In this document: in pieces, positions 24,668-33,606 of the stretch
Numbering within the stretch: the first letter of the stretch is position 1
Layout: each line of letters begins with the position of its first letter
Source of the DNA: Chryseobacterium sp. GVT01B
GTDB taxonomy: Bacteria > Bacteroidota > Bacteroidia > Flavobacteriales > Weeksellaceae
NCBI RefSeq assembly: GCF_019970045.1
Contig: NZ_JAHXYI010000001.1
Coordinates: 248,001 to 312,000 of the forward strand
Length of the DNA stretch: 64,000 nt
Reading direction: 5' to 3'
Program-made: the position numbers and the translations under genes
The notes under the pieces: model-generated
The model's input: only the letters and a program-made list of their open reading frames with translations
The model's database searches: none
Told to the model about the DNA's origin: nothing

Positions 24668-27600
24668 ATGTTAAAAAAGATAATAGACCGTCCGGTACTG
24701 GCGACGGTAATATCCCTTATCATTGTTATTTTAGGGATAATAGGATTAAACCAGCTGGCGGTGACCAGATTCCCGGATATTTCTCCGCCTACCATCACCG
24801 TTTCAGGATCTTATCCGGGAGGAAACAGTGAGACTGTGATCCGTTCCGTGGTAACTCCATTGGAAGAACAGATCAATGGAGTAGAGGACATGGAATACAT
24901 GAAATCTACTGCGAGTAATGACGGAACATTCTCCATTTCCATTATATTCAAGCAGGGAGTGAATGCCGATCAGGCGGCTGTAAATGTACAAAACAGAGTT
25001 CAGCAGGCCACCCCGATACTTCCCCAGGAGGTAGTAAGAATGGGATTAACCACATCCAAACAGCAGAACAGTATGGTATTGATTTTCAATATTTATACTG
25101 AAGATAATAAGCAGTATGATGAAACTTTCCTTCAGAACTATGCGAATATCAACCTTATTCCGCAGGTTAAAAGGGTAAAAGGAGTAGGACAGGCCATGGT
25201 ATTCGGATTGAAAGATTATTCCATGAGAATATGGCTTAACCCTCAGAAAATGTCCTCTTACGGACTGGAACCGGCAGATGTTTCAAGAGCAATTGCAGAC
25301 CACAGTTTGGAATCTGCTCCAGGTAAACTTGGAGAAGAATCTGATGCGGCCTTAGAATATGTAATCCGATACAAAGGGAAAAAGAATAAGCCGGAGCAAT
25401 ATGAGAATATTATTGTTAAAAATACCGGGAGTCAGGTCATCAGGCTTAAAGATGTAGCCCGTGTAGAATTCGGAGCCATTTCAAATACCGGAGATAACCT
25501 TTCCAATGGGAAAAATGCAGTTACTGTAGCCATCATGCAGACTACAGGATCCAATGCCAATCAGATTGAAATAGGGGTAAACAAAGCCCTTGATCAGCTA
25601 TCAAAATCATTCCCTCCAGGTATCAAATACACAAGTGTAATGAGTACCAAAGAAAGATTGGATGAAGCCACAGGTCAGGTAAAATCTACTTTAATAGAAG
25701 CATTTATCCTGGTTTTTATCGTAGTATTTATCTTCTTACAGGATTTCAGATCTACGATTATCCCTGCAGTGGCGGTTCCGGTAGCAATTATCGGTACTTT
25801 CTTCTTCCTTTTAGTCTTAGGATTTACCATCAATGTACTGACGCTTTTTGCCCTTGTACTGGCCATCGGTATTGTCGTCGATGATGCCATTGTAGTAGTG
25901 GAAGCCGTCCACAGTAATATGGAGGGAACAGACCTTTCAGGAAGAGAGGCTACCCATAAAGCAATGAGTGAGATCACAGGAGCGGTTATTTCCATTACTT
26001 TAGTGATGTCTGCAGTATTTATTCCAATCGGATTTATGTCCGGTTCAGCAGGATTATTCTATAAGCAGTTTGCATATACATTGGCCATCGCAATTATTAT
26101 TTCGGCTGTCAATGCCTTGACATTAACGCCTGCTTTATGTGCTGTATTTTTGAAAAATAACCATGCCGGAGAAGGAGGAGAAAAACCAAAAGGATTCGGG
26201 CAAAGGTTTGCAGTAGCATTCAATGCCGGATTTAATAATATGACGAACCGTTATGCGAAAGGAGTTCGGTTTTTAATAGGACGTAAATGGATTGCAGGAG
26301 GATTAATTGTAGCGGTTATCGGGGTTGCAGGATGGCTGATGTCTAGCACTCCTAAAAGTTTTGTGCCGATGGAAGATGACGGATTCTTTATGTATACCCT
26401 AAGTATGCCTCCGGGAACAGCATTGACAAAAACTACGGAAGTTTCCAACAAGATCAATGAAATCTTAAAAGGAGTAGATGCAGTGAAGGAAAACACTTCC
26501 ATTACAGGATATAATCTCCTTAGTAACAGTGCAGGACCGGCTTACGCCATGGGATTTGTTAAGCTGAAACCTAAAAAAGAAAGAGGTGAAGTACAGGATA
26601 TTCAGGAGGTGGTAGATATGGCCAGTGCAAAATTAGGCGTAATCAAAGAAGGAAGTGTGATGACTTTCAGAATGCCTCCGGTAGAAGGATACGGAATGAC
26701 GAATGATGCAGAGATTGTACTTCAGGACCGTATGGGAAGAGATCCTCAGGTTCTTAAAGCTAAAGCAGATGAATTAATTGGTCAGCTGATGCAGGTTCCG
26801 GAAGTAGCATTTGCCTACACGATGTTCAGAGCAGATTATCCTCAGATGGAGCTTGAAGTAAATGAAGATAAAGCAAAACAATTAGGAGTAAGCATTTCAA
26901 ATCTGTTGGGAACTGTTCAAACGTATTTTTCAGGAGACCAGTCTCAGAATTTCTCAAGATTCGGGAAATTTTACAGAGTGAATATTAAAGCGGACGGTGT
27001 TTTCAGAATGGATGAACAGGCTTTCAATGATATTTTCGTAAAGAATGAAAAAGGAGATATGGTACCTGTAAATACCTTGATTACATTGAAAAAAGTATAT
27101 GGCCCGGAATCCGTTCAGCGTTATAACCTTTATAATTCATTAAATATCAACGTGTCTCCAAAGCTAGGAGTAAGTAACGGAGAATTGATGGGTAAACTGG
27201 AACAAACCTTAAGCAAATTACCTTCTGACTACAGTTACGAATGGACAGGATTGAGTTTGGAAGAAAAATCGGCAGGAAATCAAACGATCGCTATCTTCGG
27301 TTTATGTTTGCTTTTCGTCTATCTTTTGCTGGCCGCTCAATATGAAAGTTATATCCTTCCTCTGGCAGTAATGCTTTCCATCCCAACGGGAATTGTAGGG
27401 GCGTTTTTAGGAATAAAAGCCATTGGTTTGGATAACAATATTTATGTACAGGTAGGATTGATTATGCTTATTGGTTTATTAGCCAAAAATGCAATTCTGA
27501 TTGTTGAATTTGCCATCCAAAGGAGAAAAGCCGGACTTTCAATCCTTGATTCTGCACTGGAAGGAGCGAAGGCGAGATTACGTCCGATTATCATGACTTC

Positions 27601-27829
27601 ATTAGCCTTTATTGTAGGAATGGTTCCGCTGATGATTTCTTCAGGAGGAATGGCTTCAGGAAACAAATCAATCAGTACAAGTGCAGCCATGGGAATGCTG
27701 AGTGGAGTGGTTTTAGGAGTTTTTGTAATTCCTGTACTTTACATGTTTTTCCAGTATCTGGATGAGAAATTCTCTACCAAAAAGAAGTACAATACGATAG
27801 AAAATCAATTGACAAATGAGAATATTTAA
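24668..27829 (+). CDS. RND multidrug efflux permease (AcrB/HAE1 family)
   Basis: A 1053-residue proton-driven pump of full family length. It starts LKKIIDRPVLATVISLIIVILGIIGL, the first membrane helix, and contains the two duplicated halves with periplasmic loops. Motifs include the TM4 sequence ALVLAIGIVVDDAIVVVEAV with the adjacent Asp pair needed for proton transfer, and FGLCLLFVYLLLAAQYESY in the second half. It exports hydrophobic compounds, probably including antibiotics, to the outer-membrane channel. Its 3' end overlaps the channel gene by 14 bases. Confidence 0.95.
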   Translation: MLKKIIDRPVLATVISLIIVILGIIGLNQLAVTRFPDISPPTITVSGSYPGGNSETVIRSVVTPLEEQINGVEDMEYMKSTASNDGTFSISIIFKQGVNADQAAVNVQNRVQQATPILPQEVVRMGLTTSKQQNSMVLIFNIYTEDNKQYDETFLQNYANINLIPQVKRVKGVGQAMVFGLKDYSMRIWLNPQKMSSYGLEPADVSRAIADHSLESAPGKLGEESDAALEYVIRYKGKKNKPEQYENIIVKNTGSQVIRLKDVARVEFGAISNTGDNLSNGKNAVTVAIMQTTGSNANQIEIGVNKALDQLSKSFPPGIKYTSVMSTKERLDEATGQVKSTLIEAFILVFIVVFIFLQDFRSTIIPAVAVPVAIIGTFFFLLVLGFTINVLTLFALVLAIGIVVDDAIVVVEAVHSNMEGTDLSGREATHKAMSEITGAVISITLVMSAVFIPIGFMSGSAGLFYKQFAYTLAIAIIISAVNALTLTPALCAVFLKNNHAGEGGEKPKGFGQRFAVAFNAGFNNMTNRYAKGVRFLIGRKWIAGGLIVAVIGVAGWLMSSTPKSFVPMEDDGFFMYTLSMPPGTALTKTTEVSNKINEILKGVDAVKENTSITGYNLLSNSAGPAYAMGFVKLKPKKERGEVQDIQEVVDMASAKLGVIKEGSVMTFRMPPVEGYGMTNDAEIVLQDRMGRDPQVLKAKADELIGQLMQVPEVAFAYTMFRADYPQMELEVNEDKAKQLGVSISNLLGTVQTYFSGDQSQNFSRFGKFYRVNIKADGVFRMDEQAFNDIFVKNEKGDMVPVNTLITLKKVYGPESVQRYNLYNSLNINVSPKLGVSNGELMGKLEQTLSKLPSDYSYEWTGLSLEEKSAGNQTIAIFGLCLLFVYLLLAAQYESYILPLAVMLSIPTGIVGAFLGIKAIGLDNNIYVQVGLIMLIGLLAKNAILIVEFAIQRRKAGLSILDSALEGAKARLRPIIMTSLAFIVGMVPLMISSGGMASGNKSISTSAAMGMLSGVVLGVFVIPVLYMFFQYLDEKFSTKKKYNTIENQLTNENI

Positions 27830-29231
27830 TATAAAGAACTTCCTTATTTCAGGCGCAATGGCATCTCTGCTGATGTCTTGTGCCGTAGGGAAAAAATATA
27901 CAAGAACAGATCTTCAGGTTCCCGAAACATACAAAGAATCTGTACAGGTAACAGGAGATACGGTACTGCTTCCATGGAAAACCTTTTTCAAAGATCCTAA
28001 ACTGATTGGATTAATAGACAAAGCCCTTTCCAGAAATAATGAAGTGAACGTTGCTCTGAAAAATATAGAACAGCTCGATCTTATCTATAAACAGGCTAAG
28101 TTAGGACTGATGCCAACACTGGACCTCACTGCAGGAGCCAACAGAAGCTGGGCTTCCAAAAATACCCTTAACGGTTCTCTGAATGAGCAGTTTGTGGGGA
28201 CAAAATACATGGATGACTTTAGTGCTGCCTTAAGACTTTCCTGGGAAATAGATATCTGGGGAAAAGCTAAAATGCAGAAAGAATCCGCAGCAGCAGAATA
28301 TTTTGGACAGAAAGAAAACCTGAATGCAATAAAAAGCAGGATTGTAGTTCAGGTTGCTCAGGCGTATTACAACCTTATCAGCCTTGATGAACAGCTGAAA
28401 ATAGCTGAGCAGAATATTGAGCTGAGTGACAATACCCTTAAAATGATGAATCTGCAGTTTACAGCTGGACAGATTAATTCATTGGCCGTTCAGCAGTCAG
28501 AAGCTCAGAAGAAAACCGCAGAACTGTTGATTCCTTTGGCAAAACAGAATATTTCCATTCAGGAAAATGCATTGAGCATTCTTTGCGGAGAATATCCGTC
28601 GAAGATAGAAAGAGAAGGAAACCTTAAAACAATGATTCCTGAAAATAAGCTATCAGAAGGATTGCCTGCACAATTATTGAGCCGCAGACCGGATCTGAAA
28701 ATGGCAGAATTTAATGTTATCAGCCTGAATTCAAAAACCGGATTAGCAAAAGCAGCTATGTATCCGAGTATCAGCTTAAGCCCGCAGATAGGAGTTAACT
28801 CCAATAAGTTCAGTTCATGGTTTGATATTCCCGGATCTATTACCAAAGCAGTTGCCGCTAATCTTGCAGCTCCCATTTTTCAGAAAAAACAATTGAAAAC
28901 AGCTTATGAAACCGCTTTGATTGAACAGGAAAAAGCAGCGATCAACTTTAAGCAATCTGTAATGACTGCTGTGGGTGAAGTTTCCGATGCCATGGCCAAG
29001 TCTAAAGGCTCTTCAGACAGACTGCAGCTTTTAGAACAGAGAACAGCCATTCTGGATAAAGGAATCAATGATGCACTGAAGCTGTATAAAAGCGGAATGG
29101 CAACCTATCTTGAAGTGATTACAGCTCAGAATAATAAGCTTCAGAATGATCTGGAAGCCATTAATGTAACCCTTGAAAGGTTAAATGCAGAAGTAGACCT
29201 GTACAGATCGCTTGGCGGAGGAGTACAATAA
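27816..29231 (+). CDS. TolC-type outer-membrane efflux lipoprotein
   Basis: A 471-residue protein of the OprM/NodT group. The lipobox LLMSC lies near residue 22, followed by two OEP repeats with the typical helices (ALKNIEQLDLIYKQAKLGLMPTLDLTAG and the motif LLSRRPDLKMAEFNVIS at about 285-300). It forms the trimeric exit duct for the adjacent pump. The start lies inside the permease gene, so expression is coupled. Confidence 0.94.
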   Translation: MRIFNIKNFLISGAMASLLMSCAVGKKYTRTDLQVPETYKESVQVTGDTVLLPWKTFFKDPKLIGLIDKALSRNNEVNVALKNIEQLDLIYKQAKLGLMPTLDLTAGANRSWASKNTLNGSLNEQFVGTKYMDDFSAALRLSWEIDIWGKAKMQKESAAAEYFGQKENLNAIKSRIVVQVAQAYYNLISLDEQLKIAEQNIELSDNTLKMMNLQFTAGQINSLAVQQSEAQKKTAELLIPLAKQNISIQENALSILCGEYPSKIEREGNLKTMIPENKLSEGLPAQLLSRRPDLKMAEFNVISLNSKTGLAKAAMYPSISLSPQIGVNSNKFSSWFDIPGSITKAVAANLAAPIFQKKQLKTAYETALIEQEKAAINFKQSVMTAVGEVSDAMAKSKGSSDRLQLLEQRTAILDKGINDALKLYKSGMATYLEVITAQNNKLQNDLEAINVTLERLNAEVDLYRSLGGGVQ

Positions 29232-29250
29232 AATGTAAACGATAAATAGT

Positions 29251-29280
29251 AAAGGAAGCTACATCATATAGCTTCCTTTT
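29251..29280 (+). terminator. Terminator of the RND operon
   Basis: Stem AAAGGAAGCTA (29251-29261) with TAGCTTCCTTT (29269-29279), followed by TTTTGTT. Confidence 0.88.
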
Positions 29281-29486
29281 TTGTTATTTCTAAAGGTAAA
29301 TACAAATCAATTTTAACATGAGGTCCGGAATTTGCAGAGGAGTGATGAATTTTTATATTCATTAAATCAGTGGTTTATGAAAAATTTTATCTTTTTTTTT
29401 AAAAATATATGCAAGATTTTTGAAAAGTGAGATTTATATAGATGAGTACTCGAAAATAATTAATGTTTAACGAAAAAAATAATGCA

Positions 29487-30065
29487 ATGAAAAGATTGAC
29501 AGTACCCCGATTTTTTATGACAGTTTTAATGGTTTTGGTAGGATTTGCCCTATCCTCATGTAATGATAATGAAGGACCGGATATTCCACCTGTAAAAATG
29601 GAAAACTTACCAGGGAACTATAAAGGAAAACTGATTATTATACAGGGAAGCAGTAAAAGAGAAGGGATAAAAGAGTTCAAGGTGAAGAAAGATACCATCT
29701 CATTTGCTGAATTTCCAATTACAGAAATTGTAAAAACAGTAGTGAAAGACCCGGCAAAAGCAGAAGCAGCTTTGAAAACAATGGGAAAAGTAAAGTATGA
29801 TCTTAAATATGCTGCAGTGATTAACACAAGCAATAATGTGATAGAACTGACTTTTGCTCCCAAGACTATGGAACTTCAGATTCCTGTAGACGGTATTAAT
29901 AAAAAGACTGTTGTGGAATTTGTAGCAAAGCAAAAAGGATATTATGTAGGGTTGGATCAGACGCTTAGGTATGCGCTAACAGCCGAAAAAATTACAGTAG
30001 ATGGTACGTTGGTTACCCCTTATACTGTTATTGATTATAATTTTCCATTCTGTATAAAAAATTAA
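29487..30065 (+). CDS. DUF4840-like lipoprotein
   Basis: A 192-residue lipoprotein; I prefer the ATG at 29487 over 29463 because the signal sequence begins there (MKRLTVPRFFMT, lipobox ALSSC). The mature part starts with LPGNYKGKLIIIQGSSK and alternates strands and short helices, resembling the Bacteroidota DUF4840 family; this is a remembered resemblance only. It is followed after ~100 bases by an ECF sigma gene in the same direction, but the extent of co-transcription is uncertain. Confidence 0.6.
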   Translation: MKRLTVPRFFMTVLMVLVGFALSSCNDNEGPDIPPVKMENLPGNYKGKLIIIQGSSKREGIKEFKVKKDTISFAEFPITEIVKTVVKDPAKAEAALKTMGKVKYDLKYAAVINTSNNVIELTFAPKTMELQIPVDGINKKTVVEFVAKQKGYYVGLDQTLRYALTAEKITVDGTLVTPYTVIDYNFPFCIKN

Positions 30066-30168
30066 TTAATAGATATTATCACAAATGGATTGCACTTTGA
30101 TAAGATGCAATCTATTTTTGCCTGACAGTTTTATAATATCCAACAGGATACGGCAGCAGCAGCATTAT

Positions 30169-30735
30169 ATGGAAGAAAGTAAAGAACAGATTTTGGTAAA
30201 GCACCTTTTGAAGAAGGAGGAAGCCGCCTGGAAAGAGCTTTTTGGAGCTTATTCCGGAAATCTGACCTATGTATGCTCCCGTTATGTAGCTGAGAGAGAA
30301 GATGTTCATGATGTACTCCAAAACAGTTTTATCAAAATGTTCCGTTCGATAGAATCTTTTGAGTACAGGGGAAGCGGTTCTTTGAAAGCCTGGATGACGC
30401 GTATCACTGTCAATGAATCTTTGAAACATATCAAACAGAAAGGAGATTTCAAATCTGCGGTAGAAGTAGATGATCTTCCGGATATTCCTAATGAAGAAGA
30501 ACCGGACTTTGAAGAGATTCCGCGGGATGACATTATGATGATGATAAAATCTCTTCCTGATGGGTACAGAACTGTTTTCAACCTGTTTGTATTTGAGAAA
30601 AAAAGCCATAAGGAGATTGCCGGGCTGCTGGGAATTGCAGAAAATTCTTCTGCATCTCAGTTTCACCGTGCAAAAGGACTGCTTGTTCAGAAAATAAAAG
30701 AATTTAAAATGTCAAAAAAAGCACAATATGAATAA
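30169..30735 (+). CDS. ECF-type RNA polymerase sigma factor
   Basis: A 188-residue sigma-70-like protein with region 2 (LFGAYSGNLTYVCSRYVAEREDVHDVLQNSFIKMFRSIESF, about 22-65) and region 4 (LPDGYRTVFNLFVFEKKSHKEIAGLLGIAENSSASQFHRAK). The start at 30169 (MEESKEQ) fits the family; the frame extends upstream to 30085 but without sigma similarity. Its stop overlaps the next gene by eight bases, and that gene product has a membrane helix and an acidic N-terminus, as expected for an anti-sigma partner. Confidence 0.92.
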   Translation: MEESKEQILVKHLLKKEEAAWKELFGAYSGNLTYVCSRYVAEREDVHDVLQNSFIKMFRSIESFEYRGSGSLKAWMTRITVNESLKHIKQKGDFKSAVEVDDLPDIPNEEEPDFEEIPRDDIMMMIKSLPDGYRTVFNLFVFEKKSHKEIAGLLGIAENSSASQFHRAKGLLVQKIKEFKMSKKAQYE

Positions 30736-32125
30736 TGAATGGCTAAATAACCTGCGTAGCCGAATGGATGACCATGAAGAGGACGTTCCGGAAGGATTGT
30801 GGGATGACATCAAAGGTGAATTATTCTCCGAGGACGAAAACAACAGCATTCCAGGGTTTATTCCTGAAATTCATGAAGGCGGAGCGGGTAAGAAAGAAAA
30901 AGGAGTGGGTGCAGGACAAAAATCTTTATTCTATCGTCTCGGAGGTATTGCTGCAGCCATTGCATTACTCTTTTTACTGACGAAAATACTGCCACAGAAT
31001 GATACAGACAAAACCCTGTCTCAGAAACCGACAAATGCTAAAAAAGAAAAGGAAAAGAATTCTTTGAATCCTCTGGAAACGGAGAACATCTCAGGCAGTA
31101 AAGCAGAATCCGGAGTGGAATCTCCTTTAGCTGAAAACATATTGAATACAGGTGTTTCCAAGAAAATGCCGGCACAGAAATATTTTAATACTGAAGAAAA
31201 AAACAGAGTCGGGAATTATCAGAATATTCAGGAAATCATCAAACTTCCGGCTGCTGCGGAATCTTTTCATCAGGAGAGCAAGATCGCTCAGAAATCATCT
31301 CCTGTTGATGATACAGTAAAAGAACCAATCATAGAAAAGATTCCTGATGAGGTTCTTTTCAAACAGGAAGAAGCAAAAGAAGTGTACGCTGAGAATACAA
31401 AACATACTGCAAAATCCCGTGACAAAAAATCATGGATGTTGAGTATGCTTACAGGGAATGTTGCTTCCAACTCTGCAGAGCAGCAGTTTCCGGGGTATGC
31501 CTCCATCACTGGAAAAGCAATGAATGTGGAGCAGGTATGGAGTACTTCCGAGTACCATGATGATCCTCTGACTGCCATATTACTGGCAAATCAAAGTCAA
31601 CCGGTAGAAGCAAGGATCAGACATAAAGTACCGGTTACGTTCGGATTATCCCTTTACTACAATTTAGGAAAAAGGTGGGGAATAGGAACCGGGTTGAACT
31701 ATACCAAACTGGCTTCCGAACTGCATTCAGGAACGGAAAACAATTATATTAAAGGAGATCAGACGGTTCATTACATAGGAATTCCTGTTCAGGTCAACTA
31801 TAATGTCATTCAGAAAGGACGGTTTACAGGATATATCACAGGAGGAGCACTCGTGGAAAAACCTGTGTCGGGAAGTGTTACAACAACCTATGTAGTGAAT
31901 GATGAAATAAAAGATAGTTCAAAAGAACGCCTTGATCATAAGCCGTTACAGTTTTCTGTTAACACCGCAGTAGGATTTCAGCTGAAGGTCATAGACAAAG
32001 TTGGAATTTATGCAGAGCCGGGAATAGGATATCATTTCAAGGAAGAAAATGCTCCTAATACCATTTATAAAGAGAAACCTTTTCATTTTAATATGAAATT
32101 CGGGATCAGAGTGCTGTTGGATTAA
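30728..32125 (+). CDS. Membrane-anchored protein with acidic N-terminus and outer-membrane beta-barrel domain, likely ECF partner
   Basis: A 465-residue protein. Residues 1-75 are acidic and cytoplasmic-like (NNLRSRMDDHEEDVPEGLWDDIK, as in Bacteroidota anti-sigma-like N-termini). A transmembrane helix follows (FYRLGGIAAAIALLFLLTKIL, about 76-96), then a long charged linker (100-260) and a C-terminal ~170-residue beta-barrel region (FGLSLYYNLGKRWGIGTGLNYTKLAS ... FHFNMKFGIRVLLD). One chain thus appears to span the inner membrane, periplasm and outer membrane. It is translationally coupled to the ECF sigma gene and may sequester the sigma factor. Confidence 0.75.
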   Translation: MNNEWLNNLRSRMDDHEEDVPEGLWDDIKGELFSEDENNSIPGFIPEIHEGGAGKKEKGVGAGQKSLFYRLGGIAAAIALLFLLTKILPQNDTDKTLSQKPTNAKKEKEKNSLNPLETENISGSKAESGVESPLAENILNTGVSKKMPAQKYFNTEEKNRVGNYQNIQEIIKLPAAAESFHQESKIAQKSSPVDDTVKEPIIEKIPDEVLFKQEEAKEVYAENTKHTAKSRDKKSWMLSMLTGNVASNSAEQQFPGYASITGKAMNVEQVWSTSEYHDDPLTAILLANQSQPVEARIRHKVPVTFGLSLYYNLGKRWGIGTGLNYTKLASELHSGTENNYIKGDQTVHYIGIPVQVNYNVIQKGRFTGYITGGALVEKPVSGSVTTTYVVNDEIKDSSKERLDHKPLQFSVNTAVGFQLKVIDKVGIYAEPGIGYHFKEENAPNTIYKEKPFHFNMKFGIRVLLD

Positions 32126-32168
32126 TGTAGAAGATTTTTAGACCAAATCACACTTAATAATCTAATAT

Positions 32169-33131
32169 ATGAAAACAAAACTAATTTTTTTAGTGGTTTT
32201 ATTATTCAGTATTCTGGATATAAAAGCACAGTGTACCCCTACAATTACCAGCCCGAGACTTGGACAGAAATATCCGGGAACTATCTTGTTCTGTGACGTA
32301 GAAGATGAAATAATTTCTACCACACAGACGTATGGAACTTATCAATGGTACAAACAGGAATGGACCTGGCAGACACCCAATAATAACCCGTGGGTAGCCA
32401 TTCAGGGAGCCACATCACAGCAGTTAACCGTTAGTGGGAATGACCAGCTGAATTATTTTAAAGTTAAAGTTACAGATGGTGACTGTATCGCGGAAAGTAC
32501 TGCGGTATTTGCTGATGGATTTGTATATGGTCTTCCGGCTATGATGACTACTTATACTCCCGGAACGTATCAGGATAATGGAGGGATAGTGAATGTGTGC
32601 AACGGTGCTTCTGTACAATTTGATAATATATTTCCGGTTGTATACGGTAAGCATACCTGGTTCAGATGTGTACCAAGCAGTAACCCGCCGGTATTAGGAG
32701 ATCCTTGTATTATTCCTGGAGTGGTAGGAGATACTTATGTGGCTACAAGTTCCGGGAAATACGGATTTTATGCCTGTACAGAATATTGTCCGGATCAATG
32801 TCAGATGCTTGATCCGTTTGCTTTTGTGGAAGTGAATTTCGGGGACTGGGACTTCTGCAGCAATCTGGGAACAGGAGAGGTGAAGACTAAAGACAATAAT
32901 CTGAAAATCTATCCCAATCCTACAGCGCAGCACCTTTATATCGGAAAAGAATCAGATAAAATCTATAAAGAGGTCATCATTATAGATATGTCCGGAAAAT
33001 TGGTTCTGAAGAAAAATGACCATCAGTATAATCAGCCAATTGATGTAAGCCAGCTGGTACCAGGAAACTATATTATTGTTTCTAAAAGTGCAGATGGAAA
33101 AGAATATAAAAATAGATTTATAAAGAAATAG
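32169..33131 (+). CDS. Secreted protein with T9SS type A sorting domain
   Basis: A 320-residue protein with signal peptide (to about residue 20, DIKAQ), a middle part with repeated Cys and Trp resembling Ig-like or PKD-like folds (GTYQWYKQEWTWQ; AESTAVFADGFVYG), and a C-terminal T9SS sorting domain (LKIYPNPTAQHLYIG ... GNYIIVSKSADGKEYKNRFIKK). It is exported and probably surface-attached. It lies 43 bases after the sigma/anti-sigma-like pair and may be part of their output. Confidence 0.85.
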   Translation: MKTKLIFLVVLLFSILDIKAQCTPTITSPRLGQKYPGTILFCDVEDEIISTTQTYGTYQWYKQEWTWQTPNNNPWVAIQGATSQQLTVSGNDQLNYFKVKVTDGDCIAESTAVFADGFVYGLPAMMTTYTPGTYQDNGGIVNVCNGASVQFDNIFPVVYGKHTWFRCVPSSNPPVLGDPCIIPGVVGDTYVATSSGKYGFYACTEYCPDQCQMLDPFAFVEVNFGDWDFCSNLGTGEVKTKDNNLKIYPNPTAQHLYIGKESDKIYKEVIIIDMSGKLVLKKNDHQYNQPIDVSQLVPGNYIIVSKSADGKEYKNRFIKK

Positions 33132-33264
33132 GATTACATAGTCTGAATGTGCTAAAATATTGATTGTGGGAAGGAAGATTGGATGTCGGAGGAGGGATTT
33201 GCCTTGTATTGAAGAAGAACTAGAGTAATTTATTTTAATACTTTACGCTCAATAGATACATTTC

Positions 33265-33440
33265 ATCCTTGTTAATCTAATGACGTCATAATTACCCCCC
33301 CCAAAAGGAGTTCTCTCTTTCAGGCATCCGGCTTCCTGACTCACACTAGGTATTTTATCCGGAATTCAGATGAAATAATCTCTTTCGTTAGTTTTTAATA
33401 ATGGTTGGGTCGGTACAAATTTATTTGTACCGATTTTTTA
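33265..33440 (+). ncRNA. Candidate small RNA ending in a strong terminator
   Basis: The 454-base gap before yifB has no coding region but holds a TACATTTC (33257-33264; one mismatch to TAnnTTTG), a C8 run (33295-33302), a small hairpin TCAGG ... CCTGA (33320-33339) and a strong terminator, stem TCGGTACAAA/TTTGTACCGA (33410-33433) followed by TTTTTTATT. The terminator ends no gene in this direction nearby except one 280 bases upstream, so an independent transcript is plausible. I do not recognise a family. Confidence 0.35.
33410..33440 (+). terminator. Strong terminator in the gap before yifB
   Basis: 10-bp perfect stem with 4-base loop and a T-rich tail on the plus strand; see the small-RNA candidate. 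Confidence 0.85.
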
Positions 33441-33536
33441 TTATCATTTTACCCAGCTGACATAGAACTTAAGCACCTGTTTTCGTAATATCTTTTTTAA
33501 TATATCCAATCAGCTAGAATATCATTCATGTAAATA

Positions 33537-33606
33537 TCAGATTTTCAAAATAGTATATTGATTATTTTTACTTCAAAAACACACGATGCTGATTAAAATT
33601 TATGGA
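33537..33606 (+). repeat. Direct repeat, copy A: promoter and first codons of yifB
   Basis: The 70 bases around the yifB start, beginning TCAGATTTTCAAAATAGTAT and ending GATTAAAATTTATGGAA, recur with about 85 percent identity at 35149-35218. Confidence 0.8.

Noticed and set aside
30085..30168. Upstream extension of the ECF sigma gene
   Set aside because: The added residues do not resemble sigma factors, and MEESKEQ at 30169 fits the usual family start.
33300..33400. Cobalamin riboswitch on the minus strand
   Set aside because: Only a short part resembling the 3' end (GAGTCAGGAAGCC ... GCCTGA) is present; the core boxes are missing and no minus-strand gene lies downstream.
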